A stretch of DNA of 64,000 nt from Acidimicrobiaceae bacterium (GTDB lineage: Bacteria; Actinomycetota; Acidimicrobiia; Acidimicrobiales; Ilumatobacteraceae), in contig CANFUE010000006.1 of NCBI GenBank assembly GCA_947450115.1, positions 23,341 through 87,340 of the forward strand. The letters run 5' to 3'. Position numbers and translations under genes: made by a program. Each line of letters opens with the position of its first letter. The stretch's first letter is position 1. A model generated the notes under the pieces. It searched no databases, was not told where the DNA came from, and was given only the letters and a program-made list of their open reading frames with translations. Below, piece by piece: positions 38,826 through 46,916 of this stretch.

Positions 38826-39944
38826 CTAAACAGCGGGTTCTTTCATTGCAACAATGTTGATGTATCCCTGTGCAAGTGGCGCAAAACCATTGAAGCCAAT
38901 GGCCGAGTAACTCGTGGTGTACGCACCGGTGGAAGCAATGCGAATGACTTCGCCTACTTGCAAGTTGTCGGGCAAGAAATATCCAGCCTTGTCGTAAATA
39001 ATGTCGGCTGAGTCACACGTTGGGCCAGCCAAAACAATTTGCGATGCAGGTGCCGAGGCATCGTGCTCGGTGTGCAAGCGGTAACGAATGCTCTCACCAA
39101 GCGTTTCGGCAAGCCCGCCAAACACTCCACAGTCAACGTAGACCCAGCGACGTGCGTCAATATCGCGCTCGCTCACAAGCACTACTTCGGTGTGCAACGT
39201 TCCTGCATCGGCAACAAGGTAACGACCAGGCTCTGCCATGAGGCGTGGTGTGTTGCCACCAAACACGTCGTACAAACTTTTGCGAATTGCATCGCCGTAT
39301 ACAGAAATGTGTGGAGTGTCATCGAGATAACTCCCGGGGTAGCCACCACCAAGGTTCACAAACTCTGGTGCAACTGTTTCTTGCGACACTTCAGTAATGA
39401 GTTGCTGGCATAGTTGTAATGGTGCAAGCCACGCGTCGAGGTTGCGTTGTTGCGAACCCACATGAAACGAAATGCCGGTAGTGCAACCAGCGTTACCTGC
39501 AGCAATAAGAATCTTTTTTGCATCTGCAAAGCCACAACCGAATTTTTTCGACAATGGCCAGTCGGCACCTTCGCAGTCGTGAAACAAGCGCACACACACT
39601 TCTGCCTGGGGTGCTTCAGCAAGCACTTTGTGTAGTTCGCTCATGGTGTCGACCGTGAAACGAGTGATCCCCTGCTGTGCTGCGTAAGCAATGTCGCGTT
39701 GCTTTTTTATGGTGTTTCCAAAGGAAATACGAGCAGGTTCAACTCCACACGACAACACCAAATCAATTTCAGGAACGCTGGCAACATCAAAGCTGGCACC
39801 GAGGGCAGCTAATCGCTCGATAACTGGTTTGCCCGGGTTCGCTTTGACGGCGTAACACAACTCGGTGGAGTGAAGGGCTTCGGAAAGCTCGCGAAATTTT
39901 GTCTCAACAATGTCGAGGTCGATGATGACATAAGGAGTTTGCAC
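38826..39944 (-). CDS. Ornithine/lysine decarboxylase-like enzyme (group IV, PLP)
   Basis: A 372-residue alanine-racemase-fold decarboxylase of the eukaryote-like ODC family. The PLP lysine is in YAVKANPG (about 32-39), FDVASVPEID follows, the glycine loop is NLGGGYPGSY, and EPGRYLVADAG binds the cofactor phosphate. The active-site cysteine loop is GPTCDSADIIYD. These are the complete ODC signatures, so it makes a diamine such as putrescine; lysine or 2,4-diamino acids are possible substrates. The length is slightly short for ODC. It is convergent with pyrE. No other polyamine gene is visible. Confidence 0.87.
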   Translation of the reverse strand: MQTPYVIIDLDIVETKFRELSEALHSTELCYAVKANPGKPVIERLAALGASFDVASVPEIDLVLSCGVEPARISFGNTIKKQRDIAYAAQQGITRFTVDTMSELHKVLAEAPQAEVCVRLFHDCEGADWPLSKKFGCGFADAKKILIAAGNAGCTTGISFHVGSQQRNLDAWLAPLQLCQQLITEVSQETVAPEFVNLGGGYPGSYLDDTPHISVYGDAIRKSLYDVFGGNTPRLMAEPGRYLVADAGTLHTEVVLVSERDIDARRWVYVDCGVFGGLAETLGESIRYRLHTEHDASAPASQIVLAGPTCDSADIIYDKAGYFLPDNLQVGEVIRIASTGAYTTSYSAIGFNGFAPLAQGYINIVAMKEPAV

Positions 39945-39965
39945 GCGATGAAACTACGACCTTGG

Positions 39966-40598
39966 TTAGGGTTTCACACGGTGTGTTGCAGATGGGAAAA
40001 AGAAATACGGAATCCGTGGTCGTGGGCTTCCTGCAAGAAGCCATACGAGGAACATGCCCCCTAATTCAACGAGATGCGTTGACTCAGAAAGCGCTGCTAC
40101 ACGCCCTGTGGCAATATCGAGCACCGACGACACCACTATGCACAGCCCCAGAGCGGCAACGAAGGGCATCATGCCGTATGCGCGAGTGGGGCGCCACGCT
40201 GCATACACAAGAGCAATGCCGAGCGCGACTCCCAAAGACCCAACATGACGAGCAATGTGCACAGGTGCATTTGCGTCTTCGCCGAGGAGCAGTGCGGGCA
40301 ACGACAACACAAGTTCAGTAATGCCAACGGTAACGAGTGCCTGGCGAATCCATCCGCGGCGACCCAACCTTGGCGGGTGCGCCTTTGCCAGTACAGCCAT
40401 TGCCATATCGGGCGTTGTCTCTACTGTGTGCACACGCAGGCGACGATGCTGCACCGACAGTTGTGTGAGGAGAGCCATACATTCAGCGCACTCTTGCGTA
40501 TGCGTTTGCAAGGAGGCATCTTCCGCACGTGATGTTTCACCATCAAGTTGGGCAGAGATGAGAATCTGAAATGGAGAGCAGTCGGCGTTGTGCGTCAT
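39966..40598 (-). CDS. Zinc-type anti-sigma factor with membrane domain
   Basis: A 210-residue protein. The N-terminal zf-HC2 motif is H33-x3-C37-x2-C40 (HTQECAEC) after ISAQLDGE, the standard zinc anti-sigma signature. A linker and about four membrane helices follow (VTVGITELVLSLPALLL, VGSLGVALGIALVYAAW, MMPFVAALGLCIVVSSVL, LVELGGMFLVWLLAG). ATG at 40598 is chosen because it starts directly before the zinc domain. It is divergent from an ECF sigma gene 81 bp away, its likely partner. A multi-helix sensor domain suggests membrane-derived signals. Confidence 0.8.
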   Translation of the reverse strand: MTHNADCSPFQILISAQLDGETSRAEDASLQTHTQECAECMALLTQLSVQHRRLRVHTVETTPDMAMAVLAKAHPPRLGRRGWIRQALVTVGITELVLSLPALLLGEDANAPVHIARHVGSLGVALGIALVYAAWRPTRAYGMMPFVAALGLCIVVSSVLDIATGRVAALSESTHLVELGGMFLVWLLAGSPRPRIPYFFFPSATHRVKP

Positions 40599-40679
40599 GC
40601 AATAGTGTCGCTCACCACTGTGCCAAAGTTCCTGACGGGAAACTCGTTCTTTGCGTAGTGCACTCAGTAAATTGAAGAT

Positions 40680-41243
40680 GTGGACCTCCTCACCAGCACG
40701 GCACTCAAAGCGCGCGATGGAGATCGTGTAGCACTTGAAGGCCTCATGCGTTTGGTGCAAGGCGATGTATGGCGGTTGTGCAAGTACATGGTCGATGCCC
40801 AATCGGCAGACGACTTGGCTCAAGACGCTCTCATCAAGATGATTGGCTCGTTGCACCGTGTGACTGCCGAACACAATGTGCGGGCCTGGACCTTAGGTAT
40901 TGCGCGCCATACGTGCCTTGACGAAATTCGCCGCCGTCAACGCCGCCGCCGATTACAAAAAGATTATGAAGGAACGCGGCCAGTTCTGGTGAGCGCCGAA
41001 GATTCTTCCCTTGACCTCCGGCAACTCATTGCCCATATAGATATAGACAGGCGCGACGCCTTTGTGCTCACCCAATTAGTAGGACTTTCCTATGAAGAGG
41101 TAGCTGCCATTTGTGAGTGCCCCATTGGCACAGTCCGCTCGCGGGTGGCTCGGGCCCGGCTCGATATTCAAACTCTGATGACTGCCACAAACGAGGCAGG
41201 AACTTTCCCACCCCCACAAGCGACGGAGAAATATGGAAACTAA
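40680..41243 (+). CDS. ECF RNA polymerase sigma factor
   Basis: A 187-residue ECF sigma with a GTG start. Region 2 is DVWRLCKYMVDAQSADDLAQDALIKMIGSL (in part), with the -10-recognition segment VRAWTLGIARHTCLDEIRRRQRRRR. Region 4 has the helix-turn-helix SYEEVAAICECPIGTVRSRVARAR. It overlaps by 11 bp the following cupredoxin-like lipoprotein gene, a likely regulon member or signal component. The divergent zinc anti-sigma is the expected partner. The second ECF factor in the window (1221-1841) is distinct in sequence. Confidence 0.92.
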   Translation: MDLLTSTALKARDGDRVALEGLMRLVQGDVWRLCKYMVDAQSADDLAQDALIKMIGSLHRVTAEHNVRAWTLGIARHTCLDEIRRRQRRRRLQKDYEGTRPVLVSAEDSSLDLRQLIAHIDIDRRDAFVLTQLVGLSYEEVAAICECPIGTVRSRVARARLDIQTLMTATNEAGTFPPPQATEKYGN

Positions 41244-41658
41244 AAAGATCTGGCAACTCATGCTGGTACTCACACCACTTGTGGGTCTGGCAGCCTGTTC
41301 GAGCGACAGCGGTTCCACTGACAGCGCTGTTACAACCATTGCGGTTGACAGCACGGCATCAATGAGCGGCGACCCAACAACAACAGTTAGCGACGGTCGC
41401 ATCACCGTCGACGTCATTGTTGGCAAGAATTCAAGCCCAGATCGCGTGGAAGAAATTCCCCTCGGGTCCGAAGTGACGCTCAATTTCACCAACCCGCAGG
41501 CAGATGATGAATATCACGTTCATGGATATGACCTTGGCGGTGGTGTAACGAAGAAGGGCGAGACAAAAACCTTCACGTTCACTGCCGATAAGGCCGGAGA
41601 CTATGAAGTGGAAAGCCACATTTCAGAAACGGTGTTGGTTATTCTCCGAGTGAGCTAA
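41233..41658 (+). CDS. Cupredoxin-like exported lipoprotein
   Basis: A 141-residue protein. It has a signal peptide with lipobox LVGLAAC (Cys22), a Ser/Thr-rich linker and a beta-sandwich of about 90 residues. The latter shows RITVDVIVGKNSSPDRVEEIPLGSEV, then FTNPQADDEYHVHGYDLGG, then FTADKAGDYEVESHISETVLVILRV (given in parts). This is the plastocyanin-like pattern, but the usual copper Cys and Met are missing; His in HVHGYD and SHIS are the only ligand candidates. Its start overlaps the sigma gene by 11 bp. It may be a metal or redox sensor rather than an electron carrier. Confidence 0.78.
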   Translation: METKKIWQLMLVLTPLVGLAACSSDSGSTDSAVTTIAVDSTASMSGDPTTTVSDGRITVDVIVGKNSSPDRVEEIPLGSEVTLNFTNPQADDEYHVHGYDLGGGVTKKGETKTFTFTADKAGDYEVESHISETVLVILRVS

Positions 41659-41693
41659 CCAATTCAGAACAATTTCCACGGCAAGATGGGGGC

Positions 41694-42500
41694 ATGGATC
41701 TTCATGCACTAGTTGAGCTAGAGCCACATGGCCCCGATACCTACATTGGTATTGGACATGCGTACCCCTGGGGTGGCTTGTATGGGGGCCATATTGTCGC
41801 TCAGGCATTGCGAGCAGCTGCGCACACCGTTGACCCCGAGTTTTCAGTGCACTCATTACGCGCCTATTTCATTCAGCGTGGCGATAACAAGCAAACCGTG
41901 CGTTACGAAGTTGACCGCATTCGTAATGGCCGCAGTTTTGTGACGCGCCGAGTGGTGGCACGTCAGGCCGTGGGCGCCATTTTGAACCTCGAGGCATCGT
42001 TTCAAAAAGCGGAAGATGCCCCAGAAGTCAGTGCAACAAAGTTTCCGCAACACTTGTCGCAACCCGAAGAGTTGGAGTCAACAACGTGGAGTGAATTTTT
42101 CGACCGCCGCTGGATTCCTACCGAACAGGTTCCTGCCGGCGACCGCGACGGCGTGGGAAGAGTTGCTGCGTGGATGCGTGTCACAACACCCACCGGCGAC
42201 GACCCGCTATCTCATCAGTGTGCACTCGCCTACATCTCTGACGACCTACCCACCGATGCAGTGTTTAGTTCGTCGCCCGATGCACGTGCTGCAGCCGATG
42301 CGGGCACAGCCTTTAGTGCAAGCCTCGACCACACCATTTGGTTTCATCGCCCGTTACGCGCAGACCAGTGGCATTTGTATGAAATGTCGTGCAATGCATT
42401 TGTTGGCGGCAGAGGTTTGTCGTTTGGTTATGTGTTTGCCCAAGACGGCACACACGTGGCAACAGTGGCTCAGGAAACGCTGGTGCGCTGGCGCACGTAG
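41694..42500 (+). CDS. Acyl-CoA thioesterase II (TesB type)
   Basis: A 268-residue double-hotdog thioesterase. The N-terminal hotdog has YPWGGLYGGHIVAQALRAA, VHSLRAYFIQRGD and a helix-strand pair. The C-terminal hotdog has SLDHTIWFHRPLRADQWHLYEM and GRGLSFGYVFAQDGTHVATVAQETLVR, with the conserved Asp and the Gln near the end typical of the TesB active site. It releases free CoA and fatty acid. Its last 31 bp overlap the end of the convergent acyltransferase gene. Confidence 0.9.
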   Translation: MDLHALVELEPHGPDTYIGIGHAYPWGGLYGGHIVAQALRAAAHTVDPEFSVHSLRAYFIQRGDNKQTVRYEVDRIRNGRSFVTRRVVARQAVGAILNLEASFQKAEDAPEVSATKFPQHLSQPEELESTTWSEFFDRRWIPTEQVPAGDRDGVGRVAAWMRVTTPTGDDPLSHQCALAYISDDLPTDAVFSSSPDARAAADAGTAFSASLDHTIWFHRPLRADQWHLYEMSCNAFVGGRGLSFGYVFAQDGTHVATVAQETLVRWRT

Positions 42501-44599
42501 TTCACATATGGCGACACCGCTGCATCGAAGAGTGGCTGTAGCCATTGCGCATATTTCGTGGTGATGTGATCACCATCACGGTTCACCAAAATGTTTCCCA
42601 CAATGGCGGGGCACTTCGTAGCACCGCAGAGCCAGTCGCTGATGTTGAGCACCTGCACATCATTTTTCGCACCTGCATCAACAATTGCTTGAACGCGCTC
42701 AACGCGGTAACCCTTTTCGCGGTCATAAGTACAACGTGGAACATTTTTAATATTGCGCGAGAGACAAATGGGCAAGTTGTCGCCAGGGTAGGGCGTGTCG
42801 GTAATAAGAATGGGGGTGATTCCGGCAGCTTTTAACTGTGTGAGTAATTCAGTTTGTGCTTCAACAATTTGCTCTGGCGTGTACGGATTATGTGTGTTTA
42901 CTGCCATGAGTTTCACAGATGATGAAATAAACACCACCTGCACTTTTTCTGCAATCATCATCTCAATAACACTTTTACGCCATGGCTTGCACTGCGGATA
43001 AATGCTTGACGCGAGCATGTTCCAGGTAAGCAAGTCAACGGGTGGACAACCCGATTTGGTGAAGGGTAAAAATCGCCAACCTTGTTGGCGAGCCGTGATT
43101 TGAATAGTGGGAAACCATTGTGCTGCATGGGAGTCACCAAAGAGCGCGACGGTAAAAGGAGATTTTTTATCGCCGTATTCGCATTTGATTGGGGCAGACG
43201 GGCCAATGCTGAGGTGACAGCCATTGTCGTAGATAACGGGCTTGTCCCCCATTGCTCCACGTAACGATGGCTCTAAGTTGGAGGGAACTTCTTGTGCGAG
43301 CACACCTTGCTCAACGGCGTCGAGTGGTGTTGCCGGGCTCACAACAACTGGTGGCGGTGCAGGAATGGTTGTCGTGGTTTCGCCAGTGGGAACTACAGAT
43401 GTTGCTGCAGTGACTTGCGTAGTTGTTGTTTGAATAGCAATAGGTGCTTCGGCAATAACGTCGCTCGCAAGTGTTGATGAACTTGTTTTGAGAATTATTC
43501 CGGCGCTGAGACTTACAGCAATGAGGCCAGCACCCATGGTGAGTGCGAGCAATGGCTTGAGTTGAAGTTTTGTTGAGTGCCGTACAGGGTTTTCAACGAA
43601 CGCATAGGAAAGGCACGCGCCGCAAAATGCAATGGCGAGGAGGAGAATACGTTCGGTTGCATTCAGAGTGTGACCATATGCAGCTTCACCAATGATGAGC
43701 GCAGGCCAATGCCAGAGGTACAACGAATATGAACGTGCTCCAATGAATTGCAACGGCTGAAACCGCAAGAGAGCTTGGGGGCCGTAGCGGTTGTCATCGC
43801 CAGCAATAAGTACGCACAGTGTTCCGACAACGGGAAGCAAAACGGCATAGCCAGGGAACAGCACTTTTTCATTAATGAGAAAGCAGCTCGCAATCACTGC
43901 GGCTAAGCCAAGCCAACCCACAACTGCACGTAACCAAGCGGCGATTTTGTTGACGTTGTTCCATGCAAGAGCGAGAAGTGCACCAAGACCTAATTCCCAT
44001 GCCCGTGCATGAAGCCCAAAGAACGCCCATTGTTGGGTGGTGTTGGTTTGCCAAATACAAATGACAAACGATGCAATGCTGAGAAGGGAAATACCGACAA
44101 CAGCACGTGCACGAAAGTGTCGTGAACGCCAGAGTAATAAAGCAAGAAGCGCGGGCCACACCACATAAAACTGTTCCTCAACAGCAAGCGACCAAAAATG
44201 TTGCAATGCCGATGGTGGCAGAGTTGATTGCAAGTAGTCGGTGCCGCGGTTGGCAAAAGTGATGTTGGCAAAAAACCCGGCACTGGAAATGGCGTCGTGG
44301 CCAAGGTCGCGTAAGCGCAGTGGTTCGAGCCAAATGCGACCAGCAATGACAGTCGCAACTACAACAAGTGTGGAAGCGGGCAATAAACGCCGTGCACGGC
44401 GCGCATAAAACTGACGCAACGAGATGCGCTTGTTTGCGCTGTACTCACTTGCCAGTAGCGAAGTGATGAGAAAACCTGAGAGGACGAAAAAAACGTCAAC
44501 GCCAACGAAGCCGCCACGCAAGGCGAAGAAGTGTGCGTGGTATAAAACCACGACACCAACTGCTAGAGCCCGCAGGCCCTCAATGTCGCGGCGTTTCAT
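42470..44599 (-). CDS. OatA-type membrane acyltransferase with SGNH domain
   Basis: A 709-residue two-part protein. The acyltransferase-3 membrane domain (about 1-370, some 10 helices) has the signature RDIEGLRALAVGVVVLYHAHFF and GFVGVDVFFVLSGFLIT. A Thr/Pro-rich linker (TTTTQVTAATSVVPTGETTTT) leads to an extracytoplasmic SGNH-type domain (about 480-705) with GDSHAAQWFPT (Ser nucleophile block) and DGDHITTKYAQ (Asp/His block). Such proteins O-acetylate peptidoglycan or exported glycans. It overlaps tesB by 31 bp tail to tail. No glycan cluster is nearby, so a cell-wall substrate is inferred. Confidence 0.9.
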   Translation of the reverse strand: MKRRDIEGLRALAVGVVVLYHAHFFALRGGFVGVDVFFVLSGFLITSLLASEYSANKRISLRQFYARRARRLLPASTLVVVATVIAGRIWLEPLRLRDLGHDAISSAGFFANITFANRGTDYLQSTLPPSALQHFWSLAVEEQFYVVWPALLALLLWRSRHFRARAVVGISLLSIASFVICIWQTNTTQQWAFFGLHARAWELGLGALLALAWNNVNKIAAWLRAVVGWLGLAAVIASCFLINEKVLFPGYAVLLPVVGTLCVLIAGDDNRYGPQALLRFQPLQFIGARSYSLYLWHWPALIIGEAAYGHTLNATERILLLAIAFCGACLSYAFVENPVRHSTKLQLKPLLALTMGAGLIAVSLSAGIILKTSSSTLASDVIAEAPIAIQTTTTQVTAATSVVPTGETTTTIPAPPPVVVSPATPLDAVEQGVLAQEVPSNLEPSLRGAMGDKPVIYDNGCHLSIGPSAPIKCEYGDKKSPFTVALFGDSHAAQWFPTIQITARQQGWRFLPFTKSGCPPVDLLTWNMLASSIYPQCKPWRKSVIEMMIAEKVQVVFISSSVKLMAVNTHNPYTPEQIVEAQTELLTQLKAAGITPILITDTPYPGDNLPICLSRNIKNVPRCTYDREKGYRVERVQAIVDAGAKNDVQVLNISDWLCGATKCPAIVGNILVNRDGDHITTKYAQWLQPLFDAAVSPYVNYVRQRTSVS

Positions 44600-44609
44600 A
44601 AAGATATTG

Positions 44610-44682
44610 TGGTCGAGACCGGCGTCGATCCGGTGACCTTCCGCTTTTCAGGCGGACGCTCTGCCGACTGAGCTACTCGACC
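44610..44682 (-). tRNA. tRNA-Phe (GAA)
   Basis: A 73-nt cloverleaf on the minus strand: acceptor GGTCGAG/CTCGACC with discriminator A, anticodon stem TCCGC/GCGGA with loop CTGAAAA (anticodon GAA), and T-arm CCGGATCGACGCCGG. CCA is not encoded. It is the last of three tRNA genes read leftward. Confidence 0.96.
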
Positions 44683-44708
44683 GTGACAGATGTAAACATC
44701 TGCACACG

Positions 44709-44782
44709 CGGTCCCGACGGGACTCGAACCCGCGACCTCCGGCTTGACAGGCCGGCGTGAACTCCAGCTTCACCACGGGACC
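44709..44782 (-). tRNA. tRNA-Asp (GTC)
   Basis: A 74-nt cloverleaf on the minus strand: acceptor GGTCCCG/CGGGACC with discriminator G (the aspartate identity base), anticodon stem CCGGC/GCCGG with loop CTGTCAA (anticodon GTC), and T-arm CGCGGGTTCGAGTCCCG. CCA is not encoded. Confidence 0.96.
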
Positions 44783-44867
44783 AAAGTGACGACATAAATT
44801 CCACACTTTGATCATTGAAAAACATGATCGTTATTGCTGATATTAAATTGTATGTAACCGTATTTCG

Positions 44868-44940
44868 CACCCCCAACGGGATTCGAACCCGTGCCGCCAC
44901 CTTGAAAGGGTGGTGTCCTAGGCCACTAGACGATGGGGGC
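44868..44940 (-). tRNA. tRNA-Glu (TTC)
   Basis: A 73-nt cloverleaf on the minus strand: acceptor GCCCCCA/TGGGGGT with a G-U closing pair, discriminator G, anticodon stem CCACC/GGTGG with loop CTTTCAA (anticodon TTC), and T-arm CACGGGTTCGAATCCCG. CCA is not encoded. It is first in transcription order of Glu-Asp-Phe. Confidence 0.96.
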
Positions 44941-44982
44941 TTGTTCGACTCCACGCGAGAGCGTTGCAAAACTATCAGGAAA

Positions 44983-45504
44983 TTAGCGAATTTCCCCCCG
45001 ATTCATCTGAGCACTTATAGAAGCTTCTAATAACCACCCTAAATAGGCATATAAGTGGTGCTGGGCCAGACGTGGATCATCATCTTCAAGGTCGCTGTGA
45101 CCATGAAGTTCATCATCTTCGCTGACATCGAGCATGGTGCCGAGCAAGAGGCGAATGGCATTGAGCGATTGCATGAACTGCGACATGTCGCCAGAAGTGA
45201 GAACCGGAGACTGATTCGTGGCGGTATCGATGACTTCCACGGCCCGTGAAATAGCAGCAAGGCGAGAAGCCACGAGTTCGCTGCGCATGAGGCGTTGGTA
45301 TTCCTCGTTGCTCTCGGGGTCTTGGTGATACGCAACGGGGAAAAGTCGCTGCAACGTGGGCTCGTTGGAATCGCCAGTGGTGAGAACATCTCGCAGCTCA
45401 CCGAACATATGCACAAGCATCGCTTGAACGTCGGGCGCAAGGTTCATGACGTATGTGCCATCACGTTGCGCAACAAATGGCCCAGAGTTGCGACGGCGCA
45501 TCAT
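44983..45504 (-). CDS. DUF2017 family protein (AosR-type)
   Basis: A 173-residue helical protein of the DUF2017 family, whose mycobacterial member (Rv1332, AosR) is reported as an oxidative-stress regulator next to clpS. It has [34 protein letters not shown], the helical core [18 protein letters not shown] and the near-C-terminal [11 protein letters not shown]. The ATG at 45504 is preferred since it overlaps the clpS stop as ATGA; an in-frame ATG 24 bp upstream lies inside clpS. Four-base coupling with clpS supports a shared role in proteostasis or stress. Confidence 0.85.
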   Translation of the reverse strand: MMRRRNSGPFVAQRDGTYVMNLAPDVQAMLVHMFGELRDVLTTGDSNEPTLQRLFPVAYHQDPESNEEYQRLMRSELVASRLAAISRAVEVIDTATNQSPVLTSGDMSQFMQSLNAIRLLLGTMLDVSEDDELHGHSDLEDDDPRLAQHHLYAYLGWLLEASISAQMNRGEIR

Positions 45505-45794
45505 GTGTCGCGTTGCATAGTTGCCCATAAACCATGCTCATGTAAGCGAAATACGTCGAGTTCAGCGCGTTCACGTGCACCACTGGAAACAACAGCTCGA
45601 CCTTTGTGGTGAACGTCGAGCATTAGCTCTGTTGCCTTTTCATTGCTGTAACCAAAAAGTTTTTGGAGGACGAAAGCGACATATGACATGAGGTTGATGG
45701 GGTCATTCCACACAAGCACGATCCATGGCTTGTCGGTGTCGAGTTGTTCATCAACAGCAACATCTGCTGCAGGTGATTCGGTCGTTGATGCCAT
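45501..45794 (-). CDS. clpS: ClpS adaptor of the Clp protease
   Basis: A 97-residue adaptor that brings N-degron substrates to ClpC/ClpA. The core is [49 protein letters not shown] (given by its parts: [28 protein letters not shown]), with the conserved Asn-Asp and the His pair that contact Clp. The C-terminus has the usual [13 protein letters not shown]. It is divergent from ctaB (20 bp) and coupled to the DUF2017 gene. Confidence 0.94.
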   Translation of the reverse strand: MASTTESPAADVAVDEQLDTDKPWIVLVWNDPINLMSYVAFVLQKLFGYSNEKATELMLDVHHKGRAVVSSGARERAELDVFRLHEHGLWATMQRDT

Positions 45795-45814
45795 TACGAC
45801 ATTCTGCCTCTACG

Positions 45815-46780
45815 ATGGGCATTTCCATGGCTGTTGGTGCACGACCCCTCGTTCCTTCGCGACTCGCTCGCCGGGCTTTGTCGCACAATGGCTCGGGTCG
45901 CCGACCCACCACCGTTATTGGTGGCTATATCGCTCTCACGAAACCGCGCATTGTGGAACTTTTGCTCGTCACCACCGTTCCCACCATGGTTCTGGCGCAA
46001 AAGGGTTGGCCAGCCACGTGGCTCGTTGTGTTGACCCTGGTAGGTGGCTCGCTGGCTGCTGGCGGGGCAAACGCTCTCAACATGGTCATCGACCGCGATA
46101 TCGACAAACTCATGGAGCGCACTCAAGGGCGGCCCTTGGTGACCGGCCTCATTGCCCCCCGCAATGCCGCTATTTTCGCCTGGATTTTGGAAATTGTGGC
46201 ATTTGCTGTCTTGTGGGTCAGCGCCAACCTCTTGTCGGCACTCCTCACCTTCTCGGCCACCATGTTTTACGTGGTTATTTATTCCGTCTGGCTGAAGCGC
46301 ACGAGCCGCCAAAACATCGTTATTGGGGGTGCCGCCGGGGCGGTTCCGGTGCTCGTGGGCTGGTCGGCGGTCACCAATCAGGTCTCTTGGGCCGCTTTTT
46401 TGCTGTTTTTGCTCATTTTCCTCTGGACCCCCCCCCATTTCTGGGCTTTGGCCATTCGCCACTCCGATGACTACAAAGCTGCTCAGGTACCCATGTTGCC
46501 CACGGTTGTTCCCATGAAACAGACCCTGCGGGCGATGTTGCGGTATACGGTGGCATTGGTCGTGGCAAGCCTTGTTTTGGTGCCAGTTGGCCATTTAGGG
46601 GCCATTTATGGGGTATCTGCGGCTGTTTTAGGGGTACTTTTCCTCCTCGGCATCGGGCTTTTGTGGCGGACCCCCACCGAGTCGGTCTCGATGCGCGTAT
46701 TTTCCTACTCCATTTCTTACATCTCACTTCTTTTTGGAGCCATCACCGTTGACGTGCTCGTGAAATATGGGGTCTCCTAG
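45815..46780 (+). CDS. ctaB: Protoheme IX farnesyltransferase (haem O synthase)
   Basis: A 321-residue UbiA-family prenyltransferase that converts haem B to haem O for the oxidase. About nine helices are seen. The first prenyl-diphosphate motif is NALNMVIDRDIDKLMERTQGRPL (in part: NMVIDRDIDK), with TKPRIVELLL before helix 1 and the second motif YSVWLKRTSRQNIVIGG. An Arg-rich cytoplasmic N-terminus precedes. ATG 45827 is an alternative start. Placement 136 bp upstream of the oxidase operon fits its role. No haem A synthase (ctaA) is in the window. Confidence 0.94.
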   Translation: MGISMAVGARPLVPSRLARRALSHNGSGRRPTTVIGGYIALTKPRIVELLLVTTVPTMVLAQKGWPATWLVVLTLVGGSLAAGGANALNMVIDRDIDKLMERTQGRPLVTGLIAPRNAAIFAWILEIVAFAVLWVSANLLSALLTFSATMFYVVIYSVWLKRTSRQNIVIGGAAGAVPVLVGWSAVTNQVSWAAFLLFLLIFLWTPPHFWALAIRHSDDYKAAQVPMLPTVVPMKQTLRAMLRYTVALVVASLVLVPVGHLGAIYGVSAAVLGVLFLLGIGLLWRTPTESVSMRVFSYSISYISLLFGAITVDVLVKYGVS

Positions 46781-46850
46781 GGCGCGTCGCCTACAGTTGG
46801 GGTGCAGCAGGTTTTGCCCGCTGTGAAATCACAAACCCACAAAGACTCTT

Positions 46851-46883
46851 GATTTACCTCCTGACTCTCGCAGGTAGGTAATC
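46851..46883. promoter_or_regulatory. Imperfect inverted repeat before the oxidase operon
   Basis: GAT-TACC-CCTG and CAGG-GGTA-ATC arms flank ACTCTCG, 34 bp before the first gene of the oxidase operon and inside the probable promoter region. It is a candidate operator or leader hairpin. No regulator can be named. Confidence 0.35.
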
Positions 46884-46916
46884 TCGTAACGTCATTTCCG
46901 AGAAAGAAAGCCCTCC

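Noticed and set aside
45794..46594. Minus-strand open frame of 266 codons opposite ctaB
   Set aside because: Composition (His/Gln/Gly-rich without hydrophobic core) and full overlap with ctaB show it is a shadow.
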